DNA from: Granulicatella seriolae
GTDB lineage: Bacteria; Bacillota; Bacilli; Lactobacillales; Aerococcaceae
Direction: 5' to 3'
Length of the DNA: 36,969 bases
Assembly (NCBI RefSeq): GCF_024543085.1
Contig: NZ_JANHNZ010000013.1
Coordinates: 1-36,969 of the forward strand
Shown here: piece after piece, positions 16,042 through 27,986 of the stretch
Layout: each line of letters opens with the position of its first letter
How positions within the stretch are numbered: the stretch's first letter is position 1
Translations under genes and position numbers: made by a program
Notes under the pieces: model-generated
What the model saw: the letters and a program-made list of their open reading frames with translations, nothing else
The model's database searches: none
What the model was told of the DNA's origin: nothing

Positions 16042-16155
16042 GATTAAAATCGTGCTGTATCTACCACTTGCCTATAATAGCACAAATATAAAGTAAAAAA
16101 AATGCTTTTTTGATATATTTTCAAAAAATGAGTGTTTTTCTTACTTTCACTACAC

Positions 16156-16314
16156 AGTTTCCAGATAAGTGATCAGAAATGAGAACGGTGGCACCGCTGT
16201 AAGCCAAGGTCTTCCAGCTTAGCTGTCTACGTGGCTGTAATCGGCTGAAGCCGAACATCCACTGTGCGCCAACTATGCTTTACACCGTTATTTCGGACCA
16301 CTTATCTGAAAACT
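16156..16314 (+). repeat. Hairpin repeat copy D
   Basis: The arms near 16156-16180 and 16290-16314 pair with few mismatches (AGTTTCCAGATAAGTG with CACTTATCTGAAAACT). The core has GGTGGCACCG, GTCTACGTGG, GGCTGAAGCC and TATGCTTTACACCG. It is the first of four copies that occupy the space between rpmH and the DnaA-box cluster. Confidence 0.85.
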
Positions 16315-16390
16315 CTTCCGTGACTTAAATATTTGTTTTATTTAGGACCTATTACTCAATTTCAAACAAATAAATTCTGCTTCTAACCCA

Positions 16391-16563
16391 CAAACTAGTT
16401 TCCGAGAAATATATCAGAAATCGAAACGGTGGCACCACCGTGAGCCTCGGTCTCACGGTTTAGCTGTCTACGTATCTGTAATTCGGCTAAAGCCGAAACA
16501 GCTACAGTGCGCCAACTATGCTTTACACCGTTATTTCGGATATATTTCTCGGAAATTAGTTTG
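16391..16563 (+). repeat. Hairpin repeat copy E
   Basis: The arms 16391-16421 and about 16534-16563 pair over about 28 bases (ACTAGTTTCCGAGAAATATA with its partner), with a different arm middle from copy D. The core is nearly identical to that of copy G in opposite orientation. Confidence 0.88.
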
Positions 16564-16734
16564 TTTTGTAATAATGCTAACTCCTTACCCTATTCCAAAA
16601 ATGAATTTTTAGAAAGACCTTCTCTATTAAACGTTGAATAATTTACGAAGACAAATTAAATTAAGCCTACTTTTCTCATAATCTCAGCTGAAACAGTGAA
16701 CAAAATATAGTTTGGAATTTAAACAAAAAGTTTC

Positions 16735-16905
16735 CACATATGGTATCAAAAAAAAGGGTGAATAGCATAGCTGACACACAGTAGTTGTTGGGGCTGGGCA
16801 AAAAGTTCCTGTTCCTATTTAAACAAAAGAGTTTTGCGAAAACCTTACCAGAAATAACGGTGTAAAACATAAATGTTGGGAGCTAAATAATAAGTCCTTG
16901 CAACA
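16735..16905 (-). repeat. Hairpin repeat copy F, degenerate and interrupted
   Basis: A half core in inverse orientation (TAGCATAGCTGAC, then CACAGTAGTTGTT) runs straight into an outer terminus (GGGGCTGGGCAAAAAG at 16792) and then an arm (CAAAAGAGTTTTGCGAAAAC) of another copy. That second copy decays within about 70 bases. The junction GTT|GGGG is the same as in the nested copy at 27160. Confidence 0.65.
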
Positions 16906-16910
16906 ACAGA

Positions 16911-17086
16911 ACAAACTAGTTTCCAAAAAATGTATCAGAAATAATGGTGAATCAGCATAGCTGACGCACAGTAGCTGTTTCGGCTTTAGCCGAATTACAG
17001 ATACGTAGACAGCTAAGCCGTGAGACCAAGGCTCACGGCGGTGCCACCATTCTCATTTCTGATACATTTTTTGGAAACTAGTTTGT
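16911..17086 (-). repeat. Hairpin repeat copy G
   Basis: Inverse orientation. The arms 16911-16946 and about 17054-17086 pair almost perfectly over about 30 bases (ACTAGTTTCCAAAAAATGTA with its partner). It ends about 50 bases before the first DnaA box. Confidence 0.88.
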
Positions 17087-17135
17087 GGGTTAGAAAAATA
17101 TTTTTTTACTAACTTTTTGCCTCCAACTCGAAAAC

Positions 17136-17396
17136 TTATCCACATGCCTGTGTTTAAGCTTTTTTAGCTGGACTACTATGCACAGGAAATTCACAACTTT
17201 TCAACTGAAACACAACTTGTTAATTATACCTGTTTATAGCTTTGCAACTATGTGGATAAGTTTTATGAAAACAAGTGGAAAGAGACTTTTAAGCCCTTCT
17301 TATCGACTTATTTTTGTGGATAAGTTTGTGGATTGCTTTTGACTTATCCACGGTTTCCATCAAATTGTGGATAAACTTGTTCTATTGTGTGGATAA
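17136..17396. other. oriC: DnaA-box cluster upstream of dnaA
   Basis: DnaA boxes: TTATCCACA at 17136-17144 (plus); TGTGGATAA at 17251, 17315, 17366 and 17388 (minus orientation); TTATCCACG at 17344-17352. A weaker TGTGGATTG lies at 17328. Placement before dnaA and the density of perfect boxes mark the chromosomal origin. DnaA binding here also probably autoregulates dnaA. No clear promoter could be fixed in 17400-17520. Confidence 0.93.
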
Positions 17397-17535
17397 GTTA
17401 TCACATTTCAATGACAAACCGCTTTCTTGATTGAAATTTTGTGGAAAACTTTCTATAAGAATGCTAGAATAAATAGAATGCAATATCTGTTAGAGAATAG
17501 TTTTACTACCATATTATTAATAGGAGGTGAATCGT

Positions 17536-18927
17536 ATGAATGAATTACAGACTCTTTGGAGCAAGATTACAGAACATTTTGAACAGACTATGGCACAAAC
17601 TTCCTATAAATACTGGGTTAGCAACGTCATCCCCTTGCAATTGCAAAACAATGAGTTGTCTATTGAAGTACCAACTGAACTCCATAAGACCTATTGGGAG
17701 GAGCAATTAGTTTCTGATATTATCCCTATCACTTATGCCTATCTGCGCTCGCCACTTAGTCTAGTCTTTTACATTCATGGACAAGGAACGGCAGAAACCC
17801 ATGCTCCTTACAACTATGGTCAAGAAACACCAAACACGTCATCTAGACCAAATGCCTATTCAGAGCAAAATATTTCTTCCACACCAAGCAGAAGTTCCGA
17901 AGACGATTCTAAGTTAAATCCAAAATACACCTTTGATACCTTTATCATCGGAAAAGGCAGCCAAATGGCGCATGCTGCAGCCTTGGTCGTTTCTGAAACA
18001 CCTGGCGTAGTCTACAATCCGCTCTTCTTTTATGGTGGCGTTGGACTGGGCAAGACTCATCTGATGCAGGCAATTGGGAACCACTACAAAGCGTTGAATC
18101 CACAGGCACGAGTTCAGTATGTAACCAGCGAAACCTTTACCAATGACCTCATCAAGTCCATTTCCAATAATTCTCAAGAGGAGTTACGGGAAAAATATCG
18201 GAAAGTTGACCTCTTGTTGGTGGATGACATTCAATTCTTTGCCAATAAGGAGGCTACTCAGGAAGAATTTTTCCACACCTTTAACGAGCTATATTTGAAT
18301 GGAAAGCAAATTGTTTTAACCAGTGACCGGCAGCCAACTGAGATTAAATCCTTGCAAGAGCGCTTGGTTTCTCGTTTCGTCTCTGGCTTACCGGTGGACA
18401 TTACCCCACCTGATTTGGAAACACGGATTGCCATTTTGTCCAAAAAGGCTGAAGCCATTGGCATTGATATTACCAGCGAAACCTTGTCCTACATTGCCGG
18501 CCAAATCGATTCCAACGTACGAGAATTGGAAGGTGCCTTGGTACGTGTTCAGGCTTATTCGGTCACACAAGGAGAAGATATTTCGACTAATTTAGCAGCA
18601 GATGCTTTAAAATCTTACTTGCCAAATAATAAAGCGCGCATTATTTCGATCTATGATATCCAGCAGGAAGTTGCCAAACATTATGGCATCACTATTGAAG
18701 ATTTGAAGGGCAAAAAGAGAACCAAGCAAATCGTTGAGCCACGTCAGATTGCCATGTACCTATCACGTGAGCTGACCAATGTTTCTCTACCAAAAATTGG
18801 TTTTGAATTCGGTGGTAAGGATCACTCAACTGTGATTCATGCTTACGATAAGATTGCCGAATCCATCAAGGAGGACCAAGCAATCCTTGACGCGACCCAG
18901 GCTTTGATCAAAAAATTAAGTCATTAA
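17536..18927 (+). CDS. dnaA: Chromosomal replication initiator DnaA
   Basis: 463 residues. Domain I (about 1-85) is followed by a low-complexity linker (85-135) with many Ser/Asn. The AAA+ domain (about 135-345) has Walker A GGVGLGKTH and Walker B LLLVDDIQFF. The C-terminal helix-turn-helix domain has the DnaA-box signature GGKDHSTVIHAYDKI near residue 435. It binds DnaA boxes on both sides of its gene and opens the origin. The ATG at 17536 has TAGGAGGTGA upstream; a GTG nine bases earlier overlaps that site and is rejected. Confidence 0.98.
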   Translation: MNELQTLWSKITEHFEQTMAQTSYKYWVSNVIPLQLQNNELSIEVPTELHKTYWEEQLVSDIIPITYAYLRSPLSLVFYIHGQGTAETHAPYNYGQETPNTSSRPNAYSEQNISSTPSRSSEDDSKLNPKYTFDTFIIGKGSQMAHAAALVVSETPGVVYNPLFFYGGVGLGKTHLMQAIGNHYKALNPQARVQYVTSETFTNDLIKSISNNSQEELREKYRKVDLLLVDDIQFFANKEATQEEFFHTFNELYLNGKQIVLTSDRQPTEIKSLQERLVSRFVSGLPVDITPPDLETRIAILSKKAEAIGIDITSETLSYIAGQIDSNVRELEGALVRVQAYSVTQGEDISTNLAADALKSYLPNNKARIISIYDIQQEVAKHYGITIEDLKGKKRTKQIVEPRQIAMYLSRELTNVSLPKIGFEFGGKDHSTVIHAYDKIAESIKEDQAILDATQALIKKLSH

Positions 18928-18929
18928 GC

Positions 18930-19080
18930 TGTGGATAAGTCCTATAAAAAGTTAACACTTATGCACAGACTTTTCCAGTCTATGAAAACAAGTCTGCCTA
19001 AGCGTTAGCTCTGTTTTCCACAGAATGCACAGGCCCTACTACTGTTACTATTTTTTATTATTAATTAAATGAAATATATC
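18930..19080 (+). other. Origin unwinding region between dnaA and dnaN
   Basis: A perfect box TGTGGATAA lies at 18930-18938. Near the dnaN side, box-like TTTTCCACA (19014-19022) and GAATGCACA (19023-19031) are followed by a GGCCC cluster, then by CTACTACTGTTACTA (19036-19050) and an AT tract. On the opposite strand this reads 3'-GAT-GAT-GAC-AAT-GAT, matching the DnaA-trio element of the Bacillus unwinding system in order and spacing. Strand opening probably starts at about 19050-19080. The dnaN promoter must also lie here but is not resolved. Confidence 0.75.
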
Positions 19081-19116
19081 ATCGTCATTTGTCATTCCAA
19101 AGGAGGAAATCACCCT

Positions 19117-20271
19117 ATGAAATTTTCTATCCATCGCCAAGCCTTTATCAAAAGCTTAAATGATGTTCAACGAGCTGTTGCTAGTAAAACAACTATTCCC
19201 ATTTTAACTGGGATCAAATTAGTTGTTACCAATGATGCTTTAATCTTAACTGGTAGTGATTCAGAACTAACCATCGAAAGCACCATTTCCACGGATGAGG
19301 AAGAAAGTCAGTTGATCATTCAAAAAACTGGCGCTGTTGTCTTGCCGTCACGCTTTTTTGGAGAAATTATTAAAAAGTTGCCTTCTGATACGGTAACCAT
19401 TGAGGTCAATGACCATTTTCAAGCTACTATTTCTTCTGGGTCTGCCTCTTTCACCTTGAACGGGATTGATGTTTATGAATACCCACATCTTCCAGAGATT
19501 GATTCGGACCAAGTCATCGTTTTGCCAGTGCCTCTCTTGCGTCAAATGATTCAACAAACGATTATTTCTGCTTCGGTTGAAGAATCGCGGCCAATCTTGT
19601 CCGGAATCCATTTTGTATTGAAGGATAATCTCTTAAAAGCTGTAGCAACCGACTCACATCGCTTGAGTCAACGCATTATTCCTTTGCAGATTGATGCTTT
19701 GGAAAATAGTTTGGAATATGAATTCACTATTCCAAGAAAAACCTTGATTGAATTGTCACGGATTATCGAAGGTCTTGAAACGATTGAGTTGTCTATCAAG
19801 GAAAACTTGGCTCTCTTCCAAACAGAGCACTTATCATTCTTTTCTCGCTTACTAGATGGACGCTACCCAGATGTGGAGCGTTTGATTGTTGTGGAAAACA
19901 CCACACAACTGGTTATTCAAGCCAACGAATTGTTGAATGCGGCTGAACGTGCCTCACTAATGTCCAATGCCAACAGCAGCAAGGTTGCTAAAATTACTTT
20001 AAGCAGCGATTCCGTTCGCTTAACCAGTCAATCACCAGAGATTGGAACTGTTGAAGAAGAGTTGAGTTACGAATCCACAGAAGGTAGCCCAATGGAAATC
20101 TCCTTCAACCCAGATTACTTGAAAGATGCCCTAAGAACTTTTGGCCACTCAGAAATCGTAATCACTTTCAACTCTGTTATCCGACCATTTAAATTGGAAC
20201 CAAAAGATCCTCTATCATCTATCGATAATAGCTTCGTCCAACTGATAACCCCAGTTCGTACCTTTGCTTGA
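19117..20271 (+). CDS. dnaN: DNA polymerase III sliding clamp (beta subunit)
   Basis: 384 residues, normal length, starting MKFSIHRQAFIKSLNDV. Three clamp domains follow each other (about 1-125, 126-255, 256-384). The hydrophobic partner-binding pocket region near the C-terminus is intact (ending LITPVRTF with one extra Ala). It encircles DNA as a dimer and holds polymerase and repair partners. The ATG at 19117 has AAAGGAGG at 10 bases; an upstream ATG at 19069 lies in the AT-rich unwinding region and would add 16 unrelated residues. Confidence 0.97.
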   Translation: MKFSIHRQAFIKSLNDVQRAVASKTTIPILTGIKLVVTNDALILTGSDSELTIESTISTDEEESQLIIQKTGAVVLPSRFFGEIIKKLPSDTVTIEVNDHFQATISSGSASFTLNGIDVYEYPHLPEIDSDQVIVLPVPLLRQMIQQTIISASVEESRPILSGIHFVLKDNLLKAVATDSHRLSQRIIPLQIDALENSLEYEFTIPRKTLIELSRIIEGLETIELSIKENLALFQTEHLSFFSRLLDGRYPDVERLIVVENTTQLVIQANELLNAAERASLMSNANSSKVAKITLSSDSVRLTSQSPEIGTVEEELSYESTEGSPMEISFNPDYLKDALRTFGHSEIVITFNSVIRPFKLEPKDPLSSIDNSFVQLITPVRTFA

Positions 20272-20289
20272 TAAATGGTATTGAAATAT

Positions 20290-20327
20290 GAACCCCATAG
20301 CTCTTTGGAGACTATGGGGTTCTTTTT
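20290..20327 (+). terminator. Terminator after dnaN
   Basis: GAACCCCATAG pairs perfectly with CTATGGGGTTC, followed by TTTTTG. It separates dnaA-dnaN from the yaaA-recF-gyr genes. Confidence 0.93.
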
Positions 20328-20340
20328 GTTTTGTGGAAAT

Positions 20341-20640
20341 CGAGTCACTCTTTTGTGATTTGTGAGTAAAATGACTCAACATTGTTCCAATTATGAGAAA
20401 AATATCTGATTTGGCTACTTAACGAGGTGCTGGGAAAAAATCTGTAATATAATAAAAGCATTCTAAATCATAAAATAGTTCCCCAGAAATCTATCAGTTA
20501 CCACCCACCATTTTCACCACCGGCACGGATTAAATTTCCCCCTACTACAGCGAGAAACTCAAAAAATACCTTTAAAATTAAACTTTACGCTAAAATGACT
20601 TTTTTGCCTATTTGTATAAAATGGGCTTATTTGTCATTTT
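20341..20640. repeat. Fragments of both repeat families between dnaN and yaaA
   Basis: AATTATGAGAAA at 20389-20400 followed by CTTAACGAGG is a fragment of a 144-bp-type unit. It carries pieces resembling array 2 (TAACGAGG) and array 1 (CTGGGA) together. At about 20463-20500, CTAAATCATAAAATAG and GTTCCCCAGAAATCTATCAG match the left arm and flank of hairpin copy A. No core or right arm follows. No gene is supported. Confidence 0.6.
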
Positions 20641-20653
20641 TTGGCTGATAAAA

Positions 20654-20682
20654 TTGCATGTCGGTCAATAGAATAGTATAAT
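20654..20682 (+). promoter_or_regulatory. Promoter of yaaA-recF-gyrB-gyrA
   Basis: TTGCAT (20654-20659) and TATAAT (20677-20682) are spaced by 17 bases, 60 bases before the yaaA start codon. Confidence 0.85.
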
Positions 20683-20742
20683 AGACTTTGAAAACAACCA
20701 ATAATTCTCCATGACAAAGACTCGCAAGAAAAGAGGGATAGA

Positions 20743-21020
20743 TTGAAAGAGATAATCCAAATCGAAGAGGAATACATTACCTTAGGAAAGTTCCTCAAAC
20801 ATGTCGACTTAATCTCGACAGGTGGCCAGGCCAAGTGGTTTCTGCAAGAATACGTGGTCTATGTGGACGACGAGTTAGAAAACCGTCGTGGAAAAAAACT
20901 TTACCATGGTAGTCGTATAGAAGTTCCCGGCCAAGGTAACTATATCGTCCAATCCCTTGCTGGTAAGGAGTCTGACCCTGCTTCAGAGCCAGATTCAAAG
21001 AAAGCCAACGACTCAAGCTC

Positions 21021-21024
<4 letters not shown>
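20743..21024 (+). CDS. yaaA: S4-domain RNA-binding protein YaaA
   Basis: 93 residues. The S4 domain covers about 12-70 (YITLGKFLKHVDLISTGGQAK, split by the turn, then GKKLYHGSRIEV). It starts at a TTG codon with AAGAGGGA upstream; there is no ATG alternative in the frame. The last 20 residues are a Ser/Asp/Lys-rich tail beyond the usual family end near 75. Its stop overlaps the recF start (ATGA), so the two are translationally coupled. Related proteins interact with ribosomal RNA; the cellular role is not well defined. Confidence 0.92.
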
Positions 21025-24105
<3,081 letters not shown>

Positions 24106-24156
24106 AAATGACGATCAACCAATCCCAAGAATCCTAAGAAGCAAAGGAGAAACATT

Positions 24157-26748
24157 ATGTCTGAAGAAATCGAACGTTCGCCAGAAGTATTTGAAGATAT
24201 CGACTTATCCAAAGAAATGCGGAAGTCCTTCTTGGAATATTCCATGAGCGTTATTGTTTCAAGAGCCCTACCGGATGTCCGAGATGGCCTCAAACCAGTT
24301 CACCGCCGTATCCTCTATGGTATGAACGAACTAGGAGTCACCCCAGATAAACCCCACAAAAAATCAGCCCGTATCGTCGGAGACGTTATGGGTAAATACC
24401 ACCCCCACGGAGACAGCGCCATTTACGAATCCATGGTTCGTATGGCACAAGACTTCTCTTATCGCTACCCACTCGTAGACGGCCACGGAAACTTTGGCTC
24501 AGTCGATGGAGATGGCGCCGCAGCCATGCGGTATACCGAAGCCAGAATGTCTAAGATTGCCCTAGAAATGTTGCGCGACATCAACAAAGACACCATCGAT
24601 TTCCGCGACAACTATGACGGCTCCGAACAAGAACCAGAAGTACTACCAGCCCGTATCCCTAACCTCTTGGTAAATGGTGCCACAGGTATCGCAGTCGGAA
24701 TGGCAACCAATATTCCGCCCCATAACCTAGGTGAAGTCATTTCAGCGCTACACCTGATGATGAAAAACCCAGATGTATCAACTATAGAACTAATGGAAGC
24801 TCTACCTGGACCTGATTTTCCAACTGGGGGAATTGTTCTAGGAAAAGCAGGCATTAAAAAAGCCTACGAAACTGGTAAAGGCAGCATCATGGTGCGTGGC
24901 CGTGTTGAAGTGGAAGAACTGAAAAACGGCAAAGAACGCATTGTAATTACTGAATTGCCTTATATGGTTAACAAATCCAAACTAGTAGAACGCATCGCTG
25001 AACTGCATCGTGACAAAAAAATTGAAGGTATCACCTACCTAAACGATGAGTCTGATAGAACCGGTATGCGTGTTGTGGTGGAAGTCAGACGAGATGTCAG
25101 CGCCACAGTTGTCTTGAACAACCTCTACAAACTAACCTCGCTTCAAACGTCATTTGGCTTCAATATGCTAGCCATTGTTGACCAAGTACCAAAAATTCTT
25201 AGCTTAAAAGAAATTCTTAAGCATTACCTAGCTCACCAAGAAGAAGTTGTCAGACGTCGGGCTGCTTTTGAAAAACGTAAGGCAGAAGATCGTGCTCACA
25301 TTTTGGAAGGCTTACAGATTGCCCTTGACCATATCGATGCTATTGTGGCCATTTTGAGAAGTTCAAAAAGTGGTGACGAAGCCAAAGCCATCTTCATGGA
25401 GCGCTATGGCCTGTCTGACAAGCAAGCACAAGCTATTCTAGACATGCGTATGATTCGCCTAACCGGTTTGGAAAGAGAAAAGATTGATGCAGAGTACAAT
25501 GATTTGCAAGCATTGATCGCTGAGTTGTCTTTAATCCTAGCCAGTGAAGAAAAACGTTATGAAATCATCGAGTCTGAGCTCCTAGAAATCAAGCAAAAAT
25601 TCGATAACCCACGCCGTACTGAATTGTTGGTTGGAGAAGTATTGAGTCTAGAAGACGAAGATTTAATCGAAGAACAAGACATTGTCATTACCCTAACCAA
25701 TAACGGCTACATCAAACGCTTGGCCAATAGTGAGTTTAAGGCGCAAAAACGTGGTGGACGTGGTGTACAAGGTATGGGCATGCATGACGATGACTTCATC
25801 GAAACCATGGTTGCCTGTTCAACTCATGACACCCTACTCTTCTTTACCAATAGTGGAAAAGTTTACCGGGCAAAAGGTTACGAAATCCCAGAATACAGCC
25901 GAACAGCTAAGGGATTGCCAGTAATCAACCTCTTGAATGTGGATTCCAGCGAAAAAATCCAAGCCATTATCAGCATCAACGAAACCGAAGAAACTGAAAA
26001 ATTCTTATTCTTCACCACCCTAAAAGGAACTGTCAAACGGGTGCAATTGAAGGAATTTAGAAATATTCGGACAAATGGTCTACGTGCTATCAAGTTAAAC
26101 GATGATGACCAATTGATTCGTGTGGCCATTACAAGTGGTAATGATGGCATTATTGTGGGAAGTCATAATGGCTATGCCGTCAGTTTTAACGAAGACAAAG
26201 TTAGAGTCATGGGACGAACTGCTGCCGGTGTACGTGGGATTAGCTTAAGAGATGATGACTACGTGGTTGGCATGGACCTACTAACAGATGACAACGAAAT
26301 TCTAGCTGTCAGTGAGAATGGTTACGGAAAACGAACAGTGTCCAGCGAATACAGCTTGAAGAACCGTGGTGGTAAAGGGGTTAAAACCTTGAACATCACT
26401 GAGAAAAACGGTCCTCTAGTTGGCTTGCGTTCAGTAACCGGTGATGAAGACATCATGCTTATGACTAGCAAGGGAGTTATTATTCGCTTCAATGTGGAAG
26501 ACGTCATGAGAAGTAGTCGTGCTACTCAAGGTGTGCGGATGATGCGACTAGATGGTGAATCAAAAGTTTCTTCCATCGCCATTGTTGAAAAACAAGACGA
26601 AACAGTCCACGAAGCCGAGCAAATGGGCGTGTCTTCCGATAATCATTCGCCAGTGAATGAGAGTCAAGAAGATGTAGCTACTTTGGAAAATGAAGCACTA
26701 GCAAACGACATGCAAAACTTTGCAGATGATTTGCTGGATGATGAATAG
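24157..26748 (+). CDS. gyrA: DNA gyrase subunit A
   Basis: 863 residues. The catalytic Tyr is Tyr126 in [11 protein letters not shown]. The quinolone region reads [12 protein letters not shown] with Ser87 and Glu91, the susceptible-type residues. The C-terminal beta-pinwheel (about 510-820) begins with a GyrA box QKRGGRG near residue 530, which gives true gyrase its DNA wrapping and separates it from ParC. A low-complexity acidic tail follows (about 820-863). Start ATG has AAAGGAG upstream. The gene follows gyrB by 51 bases. Confidence 0.97.
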   Translation: MSEEIERSPEVFEDIDLSKEMRKSFLEYSMSVIVSRALPDVRDGLKPVHRRILYGMNELGVTPDKPHKKSARIVGDVMGKYHPHGDSAIYESMVRMAQDFSYRYPLVDGHGNFGSVDGDGAAAMRYTEARMSKIALEMLRDINKDTIDFRDNYDGSEQEPEVLPARIPNLLVNGATGIAVGMATNIPPHNLGEVISALHLMMKNPDVSTIELMEALPGPDFPTGGIVLGKAGIKKAYETGKGSIMVRGRVEVEELKNGKERIVITELPYMVNKSKLVERIAELHRDKKIEGITYLNDESDRTGMRVVVEVRRDVSATVVLNNLYKLTSLQTSFGFNMLAIVDQVPKILSLKEILKHYLAHQEEVVRRRAAFEKRKAEDRAHILEGLQIALDHIDAIVAILRSSKSGDEAKAIFMERYGLSDKQAQAILDMRMIRLTGLEREKIDAEYNDLQALIAELSLILASEEKRYEIIESELLEIKQKFDNPRRTELLVGEVLSLEDEDLIEEQDIVITLTNNGYIKRLANSEFKAQKRGGRGVQGMGMHDDDFIETMVACSTHDTLLFFTNSGKVYRAKGYEIPEYSRTAKGLPVINLLNVDSSEKIQAIISINETEETEKFLFFTTLKGTVKRVQLKEFRNIRTNGLRAIKLNDDDQLIRVAITSGNDGIIVGSHNGYAVSFNEDKVRVMGRTAAGVRGISLRDDDYVVGMDLLTDDNEILAVSENGYGKRTVSSEYSLKNRGGKGVKTLNITEKNGPLVGLRSVTGDEDIMLMTSKGVIIRFNVEDVMRSSRATQGVRMMRLDGESKVSSIAIVEKQDETVHEAEQMGVSSDNHSPVNESQEDVATLENEALANDMQNFADDLLDDE

Positions 26749-26758
26749 ACATTACGAT

Positions 26759-26806
26759 AAAACACTTCAAAAATCAGTTTGGTTTTTGGAGTGTTTTTGC
26801 TTTTTT
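26759..26806 (+). terminator. Terminator after gyrA
   Basis: AAACACTTCAAAAA pairs with TTTTTGGAGTGTTT (one G-U pair), followed by T-rich sequence. It lies about 10 bases past the gyrA stop. Confidence 0.9.
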
Positions 26807-26810
26807 AATA

Positions 26811-27235
26811 GGTTCGAGTCTCCAAATAAGCCTCAAAAATAAGGAGGGTGGCACCGCCGTGAGCCAAGGTCTCAGGTCTTAGCTATCTACGTATCTGTAA
26901 GGGGCTGGGCAAAAAGTCTATAATGACTAATATCTATTTTTTTAAATCACAAAAGAGTTTTGCAAAAAAGGTTATCAGAAATGAGAACGGTGGCACCGCC
27001 GTGAGCCTAGGTCTCACTGGCTTAGCTGTCTACGTGGCTGTAATCGGCTAAAGCCGAAACATCCACTGTACGTCAGCTATGTTTTACACCGTTATTTCTG
27101 ATAACCTTTTTTGCAAAACTCTTTTGTTTAAATAGTAGCATGGACTTTTTGCCCAGCCCCAACAGCTACTGTGCGTCCGCTATGCTATACACCGCTATTT
27201 CGAATCCATTTTTCGGGAACTATTTTTTTAATAAG
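26811..27235 (+). repeat. Nested hairpin repeats H (outer) and I (inner)
   Basis: The outer copy H starts with GAGTCTCC near 26817 and reads through GGTGGCACCG to GTATCTGTAA at 26900. Copy I then occupies 26901-27160, bounded by GGGGCTGGGCAAAAAGTC and its inverse GGACTTTTTGCCCAGCCCC. H resumes at 27161 with AACAGCTACTGTGCG and ends near 27235. The small GGCTAAAGCC hairpin of H is missing at the junction. Copy I is the best full-length member: about 260 bp with outer termini, arms (GAGTTTTGCAAAAAAGG, paired perfectly) and core. The two halves of H have non-matching arms. No gene is supported in this stretch. Confidence 0.85.
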
Positions 27236-27370
27236 TTAGACTTTTTATCAGCCCTTTACTAGAAAAACGAAGGTCGTATTTTAATCTGCTGGAAAGAAAT
27301 CATGTATTCTTCTAATATGAGAGTGATATAATTGAATATATACTAGCAAACAAATTAAGGAGGATTTCTT

Positions 27371-27751
27371 ATGAGAATTGAACATATTGCTATATGGGTT
27401 AAGGATGTTGAGTTGATGAGAAAGTTTTATGAAACATATTTTGAGGTAACTACTTCCGCTTTCTATCAGAATAAAAAAACTGGCTTTAATTCCTATTTTT
27501 TAGAGTTTGGTAAAGGAAGTAGAATTGAATTATGCAATAAAAAGCACCTATCAAGTCGTATTGCTGATAGTTTAGGGTATACTCATATCGCTATTTCAGT
27601 GGGGAATAAGGAAGATGTTGATGCCTTGACCGATAAACTCATCAATGATGGATTCCCTTTGGTTAGTGGCTCACGTACTACTGGTGATGGCTACTATGAA
27701 TCTGTGATTCAAGACCCAGAAGGAAATTTGATAGAGTTGACTACGGATTAA
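27371..27751 (+). CDS. VOC-fold (glyoxalase/dioxygenase-like) protein
   Basis: 126 residues, one VOC domain made of two beta-alpha-beta-beta-beta modules. It begins MRIEHIAIWVKDVELMRKFYE, with the first metal-ligand His in EHIAIWV (His5), a second in GYTHIAISV and a Glu in PEGNLIELTTD. These are the usual glyoxalase I-type positions. It may be a lactoylglutathione lyase-like or resistance-type enzyme, but the substrate is unknown. AAGGAGG precedes the ATG. It stands alone between the nested repeat and the rpsF operon; a TATAAT at 27327 could be its -10, without a convincing -35. Confidence 0.88.
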   Translation: MRIEHIAIWVKDVELMRKFYETYFEVTTSAFYQNKKTGFNSYFLEFGKGSRIELCNKKHLSSRIADSLGYTHIAISVGNKEDVDALTDKLINDGFPLVSGSRTTGDGYYESVIQDPEGNLIELTTD

Positions 27752-27835
27752 TAATGAAGTGATAGATAAGCTGAAGACTCGAATAGTTTAAGCAAGAAGA
27801 TAGTACTGGCAATAATTTTATTTTTGAACAAGGAG

Positions 27836-27866
27836 TTGTTACAAGAAAGTAACAAATATATTTTTC
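27836..27866 (+). terminator. Possible terminator of the VOC gene
   Basis: TTGTTAC (27836-27842) pairs with GTAACAA (27849-27855), followed by an interrupted T-rich run. It is a short stem, so confidence is limited. Confidence 0.4.
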
Positions 27867-27873
27867 ATTTCGA

Positions 27874-27902
27874 TTGTAAGAGATTGCTATATCTGCTATA
27901 AT
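27874..27902 (+). promoter_or_regulatory. rpsF-ssb-rpsR promoter
   Basis: TTGTAA (27874-27879) and TATAAT (27897-27902) at 17-base spacing, with TGC before the -10 (extended -10). Confidence 0.85.
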
Positions 27903-27909
27903 GATTAAA

Positions 27910-27980
27910 CGTGAGTAATCGAAAGAATACTCTCCTTGCTTGTTCAAATGAGCGAGCCAAAAGTCCATAAGGAGGTGACA
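27910..27980 (+). promoter_or_regulatory. Structured leader before rpsF, possible S6:S18 autoregulatory site
   Basis: Two hairpins can form: GAGTA (27913) with TACTC (27928-27932), and a 9-bp stem over 27935-27956. S6:S18 leaders that let ribosomal protein excess repress this operon are known in Firmicutes at this position. The match to the known motif was not verified. Confidence 0.35.
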
Positions 27981-27986
27981 GTCAAC

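Noticed and set aside
24412-24450. Quinolone-resistance change in gyrA
   Set aside because: Ser87 and Glu91 are the usual susceptible-type residues.
26846-26870. A functional T-box riboswitch
   Set aside because: The antiterminator-like word is present, but there is no stem I, specifier loop, competing terminator or downstream aminoacyl-tRNA/amino-acid gene. Kept only as a possible origin of the repeat core.
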